From positions 9,176,001 through 9,240,000 of the forward strand of contig NZ_CP073318.1 of the NCBI RefSeq assembly GCF_018263855.1: a stretch of DNA of 64,000 nucleotides, written 5' to 3'. Every line of letters begins with the position of its first letter. The stretch's first letter is position 1. Origin of the DNA: Kutzneria sp. CA-103260. Lineage in GTDB: Bacteria; Actinomycetota; Actinomycetes; Mycobacteriales; Pseudonocardiaceae. This document shows positions 16,814 through 25,916 of the stretch, piece by piece. The notes beneath the pieces were generated by a model that did no database searches, was not told the DNA's origin, and saw only the letters and a list, made by a program, of their open reading frames with translations. The translations under genes were made by a program, and so were the position numbers.

Positions 16814-18079
16814 TCACCACCCCGGGTAGCGCTGCAGCCACGCGTCGTCGACGGGCGGCGTCGGGCCGAACTCGGCCAGCGCGTCCCTGGTCAGCGAGGT
16901 GATCGTTGGCCTCAGTTCAAGCTGCTCCAGCCAGTCGGCCGGGATCGCGGCCACGCCGTAGCGCGCCCCGGCGAGATTCCCGCAGACCGAGCCGGTCGAG
17001 TCGCTGTCGCCTGAGTGATTCACTGAGATCCGCAGTGCCTCGGGCAGGCTGTCGGTGACCAGCATCGCGTACACCGCGATGGCGAGCGCCTCCTCGCCAA
17101 CCCAGCCGCCGCCCAGCTCGTCGGCGAGCCGCTCGCCGCTGACCAGCCCCTCGTCCGCCAGCCGGACCGCGGTCGTCAGCCGTGCCAACTGCTCCTCATG
17201 CCCTTGCCACCTGGTCAGCACAGGTGTGAGCGCCGCGATGCAGTCCGGCAGCGACGTTCCCGTGAGCAGGCCGTGCACGAGGTATGCCAGCGACGCCGCC
17301 GACAGGTAGCCGCTCGGGTGACCGTGCGTGAGCGCGGCGGTCGCGGCGCCGAGGGCGAAGACCACCTCGGCATCCGTCGACCAGAGCGCCACCGGTGCGG
17401 CTCGCATGACGCCGCCGCACCCCTTCGAGTCGTTCACCGGGTTCGCCATCGATCCCGCGGGATTGCCGGCGGCGAACACGCGCAGCGCCGTCACACACGT
17501 GTTGCCCGGCGCTCGGCGGGCGAACAGTCCACGCTCGGTCATCAGCCAGCCGTCAGGCTGGGCCCGGCCCTCGGCGAACGGACCGCCGGCCTGTGACCAG
17601 TCGAAACCCTGCGTGTGCAGCCAGCGTTGATAGGCGTGCTGCACGACTGGCACCGGATCGCCCGCGTTCGAGATGCGGTCACGCACATGAGCACGGATCA
17701 GGCCTTCGAGGGTGAACAACGTCATCTGGGTGTCGTCGGTGATCGTGCCGTCCGGGCCAGCCGGCCCGAAACCCGTCACGCCCTGCTCACCATGCTGACG
17801 TCGGATCATGTCGATCGGCAGGAACTCGATCGACGCCCCCAGCGCGTCGCCGACGGCGCCGGCGAGCACGCAGCCGAGCACACGATCGGCCCAGGTCGGC
17901 GGCACCGGGAACTTGCGGCCGTTCTCGTCCAACCCGATCGGGAAGTCGTGCCGGCCCGGATCCGACGGGCGGATCCGCTGCTCGACCGGCACGGCCAGGC
18001 TGTCCATGTGGAACCGGGTGATCCGGTCGACGTGCTCCTGGCTGGTGCCGGGTGCCCATTCCCACTCGCTCATCGCCAT
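16814..18079 (-). CDS. ADP-ribosylglycohydrolase (ARH/DraG family)
   Basis: A 421-residue hydrolase expected to remove ADP-ribose from modified targets. Both bimetal-binding signatures are present: ITDDTQMTL near residue 115 and HSGDSDSTGSVCGNLAG near residue 358, plus the family opening VLGCVLAGAVGDALG near residue 75. About 65 residues precede the catalytic domain (SEWEWAPGTS ... FPVPPTWAD), an extension that may contact its partner. The start ATG 18079 lies one base after the stop of the upstream YbaB-ADP-ribosyltransferase gene, so both are made together. The natural reading is writer plus eraser, or toxin plus neutraliser. Confidence 0.92.
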   Translation of the reverse strand: MAMSEWEWAPGTSQEHVDRITRFHMDSLAVPVEQRIRPSDPGRHDFPIGLDENGRKFPVPPTWADRVLGCVLAGAVGDALGASIEFLPIDMIRRQHGEQGVTGFGPAGPDGTITDDTQMTLFTLEGLIRAHVRDRISNAGDPVPVVQHAYQRWLHTQGFDWSQAGGPFAEGRAQPDGWLMTERGLFARRAPGNTCVTALRVFAAGNPAGSMANPVNDSKGCGGVMRAAPVALWSTDAEVVFALGAATAALTHGHPSGYLSAASLAYLVHGLLTGTSLPDCIAALTPVLTRWQGHEEQLARLTTAVRLADEGLVSGERLADELGGGWVGEEALAIAVYAMLVTDSLPEALRISVNHSGDSDSTGSVCGNLAGARYGVAAIPADWLEQLELRPTITSLTRDALAEFGPTPPVDDAWLQRYPGW

Positions 18080-18080
18080 G

Positions 18081-19082
18081 TCAGCCCAGCTCCTCCAGCG
18101 CGATGTCCCAGCCCCTGATGCTCGGGTAGTACCGCTTGCCGGTGACCCGGAAGGCGGAGCCCGGTCCGAACACCACCTCGCCGAACTGTTCGCCGTCCTC
18201 GGAGATCGCCCCGATGAGCTTGCCGTCGTGGCGGGCGTCGATGGTGTACCGGACCAGGCCGTCACCGGTGTAGGCCGGGTTGGCCGAGGTGCTCAGGAAG
18301 GTCCGTTCGATGATCGTGTCGCCCAGTTGGTATTCGGCCGCGATGGCCGCTGCCCGCTCCGGGTCGCGGACGCCCAGCACCCGGGTCACGATCCCGGTGT
18401 AGGACTGGAGCTTGCTCAGGGCAGTCATGACGTGCTCGATCTGGCTGCCGCTGGCGGACTGATCCGCCGCGGGCGGGGCCGGGTCCTGAATCATGACCGG
18501 CGCTGACACCGGCATCGGCGCTGGTTCCGGCATCGGCACCTGCACCGGAATCGGGTCCGAATCGAAGATCGGCTCTACGGCGGCTACCGGCACCAATTGT
18601 TCGGCTTCGAGCGGCTCCTCGTCGGCGGCTGGCCGCTCGACGACTTCGGGCTGCGTGGTGAACAGGGGCTCCTCGGCGGTGTTCGACTCGAGGATCGGCG
18701 GTGGACCGGCCCCATGCCGAGCGGAGGGCGACTCCGCGTGCGTCGGAGCAGCGTCGTCACCTTCGAGCAAAGCTGACGCATTGCTCGATTGCTGTATCGC
18801 GTCACGAACGGCCTGACCGACCGCGTCGGCGAGACTCGCCGGCGTGTGGTGCTCGAACGCGTCACGGTCGAACGAAAGCTGGCGCAGTCCGCCAACACCG
18901 TCGACGACAACCGTCACCATCTGGTCCGGCGACTGCGCCATGCACGTGCGCGTACGCAGATCACGGTTGAGCTGCTGCACGTGGGCCAACTGCTCCTGCG
19001 CGCTGGCCAGCAACTGGCTCATCGAGTCCAGCATCGCCGCGTTGCGCGCCAGCAGCTCCGCCATCTGCTCCGAGTCGGTCAT
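18081..19082 (-). CDS. YbaB-like domain fused to an ADP-ribosyltransferase domain
   Basis: A 333-residue protein with three parts. Residues 1-100 resemble YbaB/EbfC nucleoid-associated proteins (helical start MTDSEQMAELLARNAAMLDS, then MVTVVVDGVGGLRQLSFD). Residues 110-210 are an acidic Pro-rich linker (VPMPEPAPMPVSAPV). Residues 215-333 look like an R-S-E ADP-ribosyltransferase: Arg in YTGIVTRVLGV near 232, TFLSTS near 264, and the catalytic Glu region EQFGEVVFGPGSAFRV near 302. The first residue of the usual [E/Q]xE pair is Phe here, so target choice may differ or activity may be weak. ATG 19082 is chosen over an upstream GTG since it starts the YbaB helix. The gene contains 19-bp repeat units at 18767-18804. 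No signal peptide. The adjacent hydrolase suggests a modification/demodification or toxin/immunity pair. Confidence 0.82.
   Translation of the reverse strand: MTDSEQMAELLARNAAMLDSMSQLLASAQEQLAHVQQLNRDLRTRTCMAQSPDQMVTVVVDGVGGLRQLSFDRDAFEHHTPASLADAVGQAVRDAIQQSSNASALLEGDDAAPTHAESPSARHGAGPPPILESNTAEEPLFTTQPEVVERPAADEEPLEAEQLVPVAAVEPIFDSDPIPVQVPMPEPAPMPVSAPVMIQDPAPPAADQSASGSQIEHVMTALSKLQSYTGIVTRVLGVRDPERAAAIAAEYQLGDTIIERTFLSTSANPAYTGDGLVRYTIDARHDGKLIGAISEDGEQFGEVVFGPGSAFRVTGKRYYPSIRGWDIALEELG
18767..18804 (+). repeat. Two in-phase 19-bp repeat units inside the YbaB-ART gene
   Basis: GCAAAGCTGACGCATTGCT (18767-18785) is followed directly by CGATTGCTGTATCGCGTCA (18786-18804). The first is nearly the consensus. 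Orientation is antisense to the host gene; the coded residues fall at the end of the YbaB domain. Confidence 0.6.
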
Positions 19083-19213
19083 CCTCGCCTCTCTTATCGG
19101 CAGACAGGACGGTACCCAGAGCCATCCCGCGACACAGCGAAGTTGACGTAACGACCTGCGGTAAGCGCAACTGAACTGCCCGAACCCGCCGCGTGACATA
19201 CACCACCGACGAC

Positions 19214-19255
19214 GTCGCCCCTGGACTTCGGCGCTGGCCGTGGTCCAGGGGCGAC
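19214..19255 (-). terminator. Terminator hairpin downstream of L,D-transpeptidase 2
   Basis: Perfect 13-bp stem (GTCGCCCCTGGAC at 19214-19226 with its complement at 19243-19255) around a 16-nt loop, about 60 bp after the stop of the minus-strand gene ending at 19317. Confidence 0.75.
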
Positions 19256-19316
19256 GAGAACTGCGTCAGCAATGAAGTTGTGCGTCAGCTCCGCGCGACG
19301 ACGATGGTCCGGCGCG

Positions 19317-20513
19317 TCAGCCGTGCAGCGCGGACTTGGCCACCCACTGGTCCCAGCCGACGGCCCAGTCGTAGTAGTCGCCGTCCTTGGGACCGAGTTG
19401 CTGGGTGGAGCCGGTGATCTCCACCGGGTCGCCCGGCAGCACCTCGTTGTAGACGATCTGCGCGTTGGCCGGCGCGAGGTTCACGCAGCCGTGCGAGACG
19501 TTGGTGTTGCCCTGCGCCCAGATGCTGGGGGCGTAACCGTGGATGAACTCGCCGTTGTTGGAGATCCGCACCGCCCACGGCACCACGACGTTCTCGTAGT
19601 GGTACTTCGGGTTGCTCATCGAGTAGGTCGCGCTCTTGGACATCACGATGTGCGTGCCGCTGTTGGTCACCCGGCCCGGGTCGGAGTCCAGGCCGAAGCT
19701 CGCCGGGTAGTCGGCGATCATGTTGCCGTCCTGGAAGACCTGCAGGTGGTGGTTCTGCGTGTTGCCGCGCATCACCAGGTTGCGGCCGACCGTGAAGTTC
19801 AGCGACATGTCCTCCGCGCCGTACGCCCCGTTGCCGAACGACGTGCCGTACAGCTTGGCCATCAGCGTGACCTTGGTGTTGGCCGGCCAGTAGTCCTTTG
19901 TGCGGTAGTGCAGGGTCTTGTCGTCCAGCCAGGCCCACGAGCCGGGGGCGGGGTTCGTGCTCTGCACGGTCAGCGCCCGCTCCACCGAGGCCTTGTCCTG
20001 AACCGGCGCGCTGAAGGTCAGGACGATCGGCTCGGCCACGCCCACGGTGTCGTTGTCGGCGATGTTGATCTGCGCGCTGATCTGCCGGGCCGGGCTGAGC
20101 GTGTGGAACGTGCCGCCCAGCGGCACCTGCTTGCCGTCGGCGCCGAGTGCCGAGCCGGACCAGGTGTAGCTGCGGCCGTAGCCGAGCGACTCGGTCGCGG
20201 TCCAGTTGTGCTTGTCGGGCGACACCAGGCCGGTAACCTCCCGACCCTGGTCGTTCACCAGGTGAACGTCGGTGAGGGCGCCATCGGCGACCGTGACCTG
20301 CACGGGGTCGGCCGGCGAGACATTCTGCGCCGTGTCGCCGGGGATCTGCGTGACCTTGGCCGGCTTGGAGACCGCCGCCGGCGAGACCTTCTGTTCGGTC
20401 TGGGTCGGTTGGGGGCCCTGCGCGCCGGTGGAACTACACGCCGCTAAACCCAGCGCGGTGGCGACCACGCCCACTGTCATGGCCCACCGCGTACCTCCGA
20501 CCGATCGCCGCAC
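19317..20513 (-). CDS. Lipoprotein L,D-transpeptidase (YkuD), paralogue 2
   Basis: A 398-residue exported peptidoglycan cross-linking enzyme. Seen: short basic N-terminus, hydrophobic segment MTVGVVATALGLAAC with lipobox LAAC, Ig-like domains (YGRSYTWSGSALGADGK; LTFSAPVQDKASVERALTV), and the YkuD domain with SHGCVNLAPANAQ (nucleophilic Cys near residue 342) and the upstream conserved NNGEFIHGY. The C-terminus DWAVGWDQW matches the paralogue at 62.5-63.7 kb (DWAMGWDQW), closer than it does paralogue 1. Starts at GTG 20513 behind a G-rich ribosome-binding site and is followed by its own terminator. Confidence 0.93.
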   Translation of the reverse strand: MRRSVGGTRWAMTVGVVATALGLAACSSTGAQGPQPTQTEQKVSPAAVSKPAKVTQIPGDTAQNVSPADPVQVTVADGALTDVHLVNDQGREVTGLVSPDKHNWTATESLGYGRSYTWSGSALGADGKQVPLGGTFHTLSPARQISAQINIADNDTVGVAEPIVLTFSAPVQDKASVERALTVQSTNPAPGSWAWLDDKTLHYRTKDYWPANTKVTLMAKLYGTSFGNGAYGAEDMSLNFTVGRNLVMRGNTQNHHLQVFQDGNMIADYPASFGLDSDPGRVTNSGTHIVMSKSATYSMSNPKYHYENVVVPWAVRISNNGEFIHGYAPSIWAQGNTNVSHGCVNLAPANAQIVYNEVLPGDPVEITGSTQQLGPKDGDYYDWAVGWDQWVAKSALHG

Positions 20514-20719
20514 GACAACCCCTTCCCCCGAAACCCCTCATCACTTCCTGCACTCAATCGACGTCGCAGCTCCGGCCAACGTTGACCTCATTAAACGTGA
20601 TTCACGTCACAAATATGAGAGGTGTTGACGACTGAGTTCTTGAACGGTACCGCCGGCGACCGACAAGAACGTTCTCAATCTGATCAAGATGCCGAGGTGT
20701 GCGGCCGTCCGACGTCGGC

Positions 20720-22381
20720 CTAGATGCTGCTGGCGAGGATCTGCCCGAGACCGCTCCTGGTGGCGACCACCATCAGACGGTCCCGCGGCACGAGCTGGTG
20801 ATCGGCCGCCGACTGCCAGTCCAGGCGCTGTTCGGTGCGGCGTTGCAGGCCGATCACCCGAACCTCGCACCGCTGCTCGACCTGGCGCACGGTCATGCCG
20901 TTGAGCCCGGTCCCGTCGCCCACCGGCACCTCGGCGATCAGCAGCACCCGCCGGCCGACCGGGATCGTGCCGATGACCTGCCGCTCCACCATGGCGGCGG
21001 CGAAGGCCGGCGCGGCCAGGGAGGACACGCTCCTGGACACGTTGATGTTGAAGCGGCGCTCCACGAGTCGGGCGAAGTCGTTGTCGAACAGTCGGAGGAC
21101 CACAGTCAGGTCGTGGCGGATGGCGCGCGCGGTCAGCGCCGCCTCTAGGTTCACCACGTCGTGCGAACTCAGCGTGACCAGGGCCCGGCTGGTGCCGATG
21201 TAGGCCGCCCGCAGCGTGTCGTCCCGGCTGGCGTCGCCGATGACCACCGGGATGCCCAGCCGCTTGGCCAGCGGAACGCCGCGAGCGCTCTCGTTGCGGT
21301 CGATGCCGACCACCGGCACGCCCAGGTCGTGCAGCTGGGCGATGACCCGCACGCCGACCTGGCCCAGCCCGATGACCACGACGTGGTCGTGGAACGGCCC
21401 CTTCGGTCCGGCCGCGGCGGCAAGTCGGGCGCTGACCACCGCGTCCAGCGCGACCGCCGTGATGATCGGGATGATCGAGATGCCGACGATCGTCACCATC
21501 ACCTGGGTGATCTTGTTGATCACCGGCAGGCTGTCCAGTGGCTGGGCCGCGCCGGCCACGTCCAGCGCGGTCTCGTAGATGGCGTTCCACCAGGTGTAAC
21601 CGCCGAACGTGGCGAACATCGTGGTGCCGATGGCCAGGAGTACGAACAGCGACAGGGCGGCGACCCCGACGCGCCGGTTGAACACCGAGCCGAGGTTGCG
21701 GCGCAGCGCGGTGAGCCACTTGCGGCGCCGGGGAGTCACGGCTTTCTCGACGTCGGAGCCGTTGGCGAAGGCCAGCACCAGGTCGGTCGAGTGCTCGTCG
21801 ACCGGCAGCAGATCCGGATGGGCCTGGTCGCTGGTGTCGGCCAGGCCACAGATGATCCGCTGCGCCTCGACCTCGTCGCGACGCACCACATATAAGGTGC
21901 GGCCGGACACCCGGATGTGGGTCGGGCCCTCGCGGCCGAGGGACGCCGCGACGAACGATGGGGCCGCCATCGCGGCGTCAGAGAGCACCGCACAGTCGGT
22001 GAAGAGCGTGCGGACCCGGTGGCCCAGGCTCGTGTTGAACAGGCGCAGCACGAGCCGCAGGTCGGGGTTGATGTCCTGAGCCAGCAACGCGGCGTGGATG
22101 TTGCCGGCGTCATCGGAACCCAGTAGGGCCAGCGCCCGAGCCGTTCCCAGCTTCGCTTGCTGGAACGCGTTGTTGTCGGGCGCCGTGGCCTCGATGACCT
22201 TGACCCGAGTGAGCTGGGCGATCCGCGGTCCGTAGTTCTCCTGCTTCGACCGCAGGATGACGGTGACGTCCTCGTCGTACCGATTGATCAGCTCGTCGAC
22301 CAGCCGGAACGCGAGCGGAGAGTCACCGCACACGACCAGATGACGACGCCGGTCGTTCCTACGGAGTTGGAGCGTCGGCAC
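20720..22381 (-). CDS. Double-RCK (TrkA-N) channel-like membrane protein
   Basis: A 553-residue protein with two nucleotide-binding RCK/TrkA-N units flanking a short membrane part. N-terminal unit: RHLVVCGDSPLAFRLVDEL. Two hydrophobic helices lie near 235-262 and 295-318. The second RCK unit starts HDHVVVIGLGQVGVRV near 337 and ends in a TrkA-C-like region (LNGMTVRQVEQRCEVRVIGL). The layout resembles ion channels of the CASTOR/POLLUX type. The loop between the helices does not show a canonical potassium selectivity filter, so the conducted ion is unknown. Transcribed alone; the next gene upstream ends 78 bp away. Confidence 0.82.
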   Translation of the reverse strand: MPTLQLRRNDRRRHLVVCGDSPLAFRLVDELINRYDEDVTVILRSKQENYGPRIAQLTRVKVIEATAPDNNAFQQAKLGTARALALLGSDDAGNIHAALLAQDINPDLRLVLRLFNTSLGHRVRTLFTDCAVLSDAAMAAPSFVAASLGREGPTHIRVSGRTLYVVRRDEVEAQRIICGLADTSDQAHPDLLPVDEHSTDLVLAFANGSDVEKAVTPRRRKWLTALRRNLGSVFNRRVGVAALSLFVLLAIGTTMFATFGGYTWWNAIYETALDVAGAAQPLDSLPVINKITQVMVTIVGISIIPIITAVALDAVVSARLAAAAGPKGPFHDHVVVIGLGQVGVRVIAQLHDLGVPVVGIDRNESARGVPLAKRLGIPVVIGDASRDDTLRAAYIGTSRALVTLSSHDVVNLEAALTARAIRHDLTVVLRLFDNDFARLVERRFNINVSRSVSSLAAPAFAAAMVERQVIGTIPVGRRVLLIAEVPVGDGTGLNGMTVRQVEQRCEVRVIGLQRRTEQRLDWQSAADHQLVPRDRLMVVATRSGLGQILASSI

Positions 22382-22459
22382 GTCTTGATCGTATGCGAGT
22401 GGTGTCCGCCGGGAGATGCGTTACCGGGGAAGAGGTCACGTTCGACTGTGTGAGACGGG

Positions 22460-22777
22460 TCAGTAGCGCCCGTGCTCCTGGTTCTGGGCCTCCCAGGCCA
22501 GGCGCTGGGTGATCCACTCCTGGGCCAGGGCCAGCGGGGAGGTCTGGTGCAGAGCCGCGAGTTCGCGGAGCTGCTCGTTCGCGGTCAGCGACAGCCGCAG
22601 CTGGTAGACCTGCGCGTTGCCGAAGCGGCGGCCGGACCCGGTGGTCTCGACGTCGCCCTCCGGGGCGAGCGCCGCCAGGTAGTTCTCCAGCTCGTGGTCC
22701 GGAGCGGCTTCCTGCTGCTCACGGGCCGGTTCGCGGTGTCTACCGTCTTTTTTCCGTCCAAGCGAGGGAAGAGGCAC
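22460..22777 (-). CDS. Small ribbon-helix-helix-like protein
   Basis: About 105 residues. The N-terminal half is charged and low in structure (GRKKDGRHREPAREQQ); the C-terminal half, VYQLRLSLTANEQLRELAALHQTSPLALAQEWITQRL, has the beta strand plus two helices expected of a CopG/Arc-type DNA-binding fold. No toxin partner is adjacent. The start is uncertain: GTG 22777 lacks a clear ribosome-binding site, but the hairpin at 22850-22882 argues against longer forms. Confidence 0.55.
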   Translation of the reverse strand: MPLPSLGRKKDGRHREPAREQQEAAPDHELENYLAALAPEGDVETTGSGRRFGNAQVYQLRLSLTANEQLRELAALHQTSPLALAQEWITQRLAWEAQNQEHGRY

Positions 22778-22849
22778 CGGAAGAGGATAACGGTTCGGTT
22801 GCGGGAGGGTGTCGGGTGTGTCCGCCGCCACACGGCGTCGACAGAGAGA

Positions 22850-22882
22850 GGCCCCCGCGCCAGGGGGAGGAACGCGGGGGCC
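22850..22882. terminator. Perfect 10-bp GC hairpin upstream of the RHH-like gene
   Basis: GGCCCCCGCG (22850-22859) pairs with CGCGGGGGCC (22873-22882) across a 13-nt loop. It could end transcription from the gene-poor region to the right or form a leader structure for the minus-strand gene. Confidence 0.5.
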
Positions 22883-24620
22883 GGAGGGGATCTCCACAGG
22901 CGCTGACCGGGGGTATGTCAGCAATGCGATTGTGGCATGGGTCGTTGCCGCGTGCGAGGGTTTCGGGCCGGATTCATGTCGGAATTTCGTGCTTGAAAAC
23001 CAGGTAGTGGAGACCGGTGCAGGTGATCACTGCTCGGCACGGCTGAGTGGGGCTGCTCCGGTCAGCGCTTGCGTTCGACAGCGTTCAACCGCTAGGGCGG
23101 TCGGAAACGGCGAAGATCGCAGCCGGCTATGAAGTGCACGGAGTGTGACCGGGTTGGTGACTCGTTACTCTTCGTCGCTTTCGATCAGTGTCGCGACTAT
23201 GAGTGACGAGATTTGCCGTCGCGGCACGTGGACTTTTTGCAGAGGCGTCGTATACGTGGTGAGTTGGAGACCGAGTGGTGACCGTCCTCTGTGCCCGTGC
23301 AATCGAACGGCACCTTCTCGGCTGGTCGATGCGCCAGACGGCGGTGTCCGAGTTGCTCGGCTGCGGCCAAACCGGCAATGCGTCGAGCGGAGGTCAAGGT
23401 TTGGTTGCCCTCGCTCTTGTCAAGGTCGCGTGAGGTGCCCGGTTCTCGGCTGTAAGAGAAGGTTTGGTTCACGGCTCCGACGTCGGCCCAACACTTCGGT
23501 GAGCGACCGAAGGTGCCTCCTGGTCTGCGGAGATGTGCACGATCGGGCGCGTCGCCATCGTTCGGGCTGTGCTTGAGTGGAAGTCGCGTCCGTGGAGTCC
23601 GGATGTGATGTAGGCGGTAGTTATCCCGCAGTCCGGTCACACTGGCGGGACTGAAGCGCTCCTCGAACGCTGTGGCCTTGTACGTTGGTGGTTCCATCGA
23701 TCACTGAACGGGGTGGCTTGGTCGCGTCCAATGGGCACCGTGTCCGGATCCTCGAAGTTGTAACCGCAGACAATCGTGGAGTGGTGTCCCAGTTGAGTGG
23801 ACCATGTCGTCCCGTCGCCTCCGCTGGACCTTCGGTGGTGGTCGGCTCCAAAGATCGTCGCACGTGCGCGGGTGGCCCGTAGCACTCCGTACATGTCATG
23901 CCCCTGGATATGTCAAGCCTTCCGAACTATGGAAGGCCTCAGTCTGAGCAAAGTGGGCATCGGCTTGTTAACCCCGTGTGTGATCGCCTTCCCGATCGGA
24001 TGTTCGGTTCCGGTCGTCGTCGTTCCTTGAGAACTGGCAGCATGCTCGACCTGGCGTGCCCAGGCGGCTGGAGGCAGATGCCTGTGGCATTTCGCCGCTT
24101 GCTATGGCGCGGCTGCGCGAACGTGACAGCGGCCCAGGTTTTGATCAAGCCCACCCCGGCGTTTGATCAAGCCAACCCGGGCGTCGGCCTGGGTCCTGTG
24201 TCGGATCCCTGTCGCCGGTGGCCGCGGCGGTCTCAGGTCCGCTGTCCAGCCGGATGGGCGCGAGGGCGGCTAGATCCATCGCGGTCGAGTCCTTCGGTCG
24301 ATCGACGCCGGTGTGAAGCTCGACGGTACGACCGTGCGCCCGGTTGGTGCGCTCCCCTCGACGGGCTTGGGCAGAGTGCCGCTCGGCGTGTCGCCCCCAA
24401 GGCCAAGATCAATTACCCCTACTGGGTAGTCGTATGAGATCCGATATCGCTCACGAGCAGGGAGCTTGACCGGTGTCGGCCTCCTCGATGTTGATCAGTG
24501 CGCGATCTGGTGCATAACTCACGGTTACTCTCCGTCTGAAGGGAATCACTCTCCGGGGGGCTGCAACCCGCGCCGCGCCTCGCTTAGCCTCGCCGCCGAG
24601 AGCTGAGTCGGGGAGGCACC
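22883..24620. other. Gene-poor, lower-GC stretch
   Basis: About 1.7 kb with visibly lower GC than its surroundings and no convincing gene. Open frames on both strands lack good ribosome-binding sites and have Arg/Cys/Ser-rich composition without domains. It contains a 22-bp direct repeat at 24140-24183. It may be decayed mobile or gene material next to the tRNA cluster, or hold noncoding RNA; I cannot tell which. Confidence 0.5.
24140..24183. repeat. Two tandem 22-bp repeats, each with the palindrome TTGATCAA
   Basis: TTTGATCAAGCCCACCCCGG continuing CG, then TTTGATCAAGCCAACCCGGG continuing CG, directly abutting. They differ at two positions. The palindrome TTGATCAA recurs exactly 22 bp apart, about two helical turns, as expected for a pair of protein-binding sites. 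Confidence 0.65.
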
Positions 24621-24860
24621 ATGAGCGGGTCCCTTGAAGTCCGAAAGTTCCTCTGGCAGCACGACGACTCGATGCCGCGTGGCTCGACGAACGTGCCGGT
24701 CCAACGCAGCGACGAGCCGTCGAAGATCTCGGCCGAGCAAGTGCACCGGGCCCGCCTCGCGGTGGCCCGCGGCGCCCTTGACGTCGACGACTGTCGGCAG
24801 CTGCTCGACATGCTCGGGCTCGCGCCCGGCGAGGATGGAGTGCCGCCAGTACGTCGCTGA
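24621..24860 (+). CDS. Small hypothetical protein (79 aa)
   Basis: Unrecognised. A strong ribosome-binding site (GGGGAGG, five bases before the ATG) supports translation. The N-terminal half is polar (SGSLEVRKFLWQHDDSMPRG); the C-terminal half forms one helical stretch, ISAEQVHRARLAVARGALD followed by VDDCRQLLDMLGLAPGEDG. No membrane segment or known motif. It points toward the convergent DUF222-like gene, whose end is 111 bp away. Confidence 0.6.
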   Translation: MSGSLEVRKFLWQHDDSMPRGSTNVPVQRSDEPSKISAEQVHRARLAVARGALDVDDCRQLLDMLGLAPGEDGVPPVRR

Positions 24861-24971
24861 CGACATCTGCGACGTTCATCGACCAGACCGGTCGTCGGGA
24901 TCCAAGGCGTCGGGGCGCTGCCCGACGGTCGGTCATCCTCCTCCTTGCCGTCGTCCCCCTTGCCTTCGACG

Positions 24972-25916
24972 TCAGGCCGCGATGCCGGCCGGCTTGTTGA
25001 GCACCAGGTCGAGCTGGGTGGCGACAACTCGGGGTTCGACGCTCGCCAAGTGGGTGTCGCAGAGAAGCATGCCCACCGTCACGATCGCATCGACTGCTGG
25101 CAGCAGCCTGATCGTGCAGGCGAGCTGATGGTGCTCTGCGTCGTTGGTGCAACCGGGTTGAACGCAACGGCCGGTAGTCGCATGAGTATCTGTCATGTCT
25201 GGCGGCGTGACGCTCGTCGGGGGAGCGGGGGTCGAGCTCTCCGGCTGTGACTGTCGGGGATCCGCGTCGTCATCGACGACACTGCGGAGTCGAACTGCCT
25301 GGCTTGGTGCCGTGTCCTGAGAACCCGAGCCATCCACAGGCTCTTGACCCGGTTCGTGATTCGAAGTAGAGGGCTTTGTTGCCGCAGCGGCAGGTTGCGG
25401 CGCCGACGACTGATCCGGTCCGCAGGGTTGTTCCGTGACCTTGGCAGTGCCCTCGCGTCCGATGCCCCGCTCGTCGGCGAGTGCGCGAACCATGCGCTGA
25501 AGCCGCTCCGGCCCGGCTTGGTTGGCGACGTTGCTGATCCAGACCTGCTCGTGGTCGGACACGTGCGTCTGGCCCAGCGCCTTCTCCGCGCGGGCGAGGG
25601 TTGTGGCGTGTGCCCACGTGATATGCCCGCTGGCCAGCGCGGCGAGCGTGTTGGGGAGCGTCGTCGTGAGTCGCTCCGCCACCGCGACTAGTCTGGCGGC
25701 TTCGCGACCGGAGTAATGGCACTCGCGGGTGAGGAACTCTGCGACGTCGCCGGACGCCCGAGCCGCAGATGTGTTGATGACTATGGCCGCTTGTAGTCGA
25801 TTCGCTTGTGCGACCAGGAACTTCAGGACTGCCGTCGGGGTCTGGCTGCCCTGTGCCGCGGGGTCGAGGTCCAGGACCTGGTCGACGGCGGACGCCAGCT
25901 GGATGAGTTCCTTCAT
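24972..25916 (-). CDS. DUF222-like protein with a C-terminal Cys/His cluster
   Basis: A 314-residue protein. Residues 1-150 match the helical DUF222 region of actinobacterial DUF222/HNH proteins (YSGREAARLVAVAERLTTTLPNTLAALASGHITWAHATTLA). A polar linker (about 165-245) follows, with many Ser, Pro and Gln. The C-terminal part has a Cys/His set (CVQPGC, DAEHHQLAC, LLCDTHL) that could bind zinc, but I do not see the full HNH nuclease signature. It may be a relative that kept a zinc fold without the nuclease. ATG 25916 has an ideal AGGAGG upstream. Such proteins are often multicopy and mobile-like in actinomycetes. Confidence 0.7.
   Translation of the reverse strand: MKELIQLASAVDQVLDLDPAAQGSQTPTAVLKFLVAQANRLQAAIVINTSAARASGDVAEFLTRECHYSGREAARLVAVAERLTTTLPNTLAALASGHITWAHATTLARAEKALGQTHVSDHEQVWISNVANQAGPERLQRMVRALADERGIGREGTAKVTEQPCGPDQSSAPQPAAAATKPSTSNHEPGQEPVDGSGSQDTAPSQAVRLRSVVDDDADPRQSQPESSTPAPPTSVTPPDMTDTHATTGRCVQPGCTNDAEHHQLACTIRLLPAVDAIVTVGMLLCDTHLASVEPRVVATQLDLVLNKPAGIAA

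Noticed and set aside
24027..24040. Ribosomal RNA leader/spacer remnant (TTGAGAACTGGCAG)
   Set aside because: Resembles the TTGAGAACT element of rRNA spacers, but no rRNA sequence lies near; likely chance.
23197..24437. Open frames in the gene-poor stretch (23197-23697 minus, 23898-24437 plus)
   Set aside because: No ribosome-binding site or domain; composition unlike a protein.
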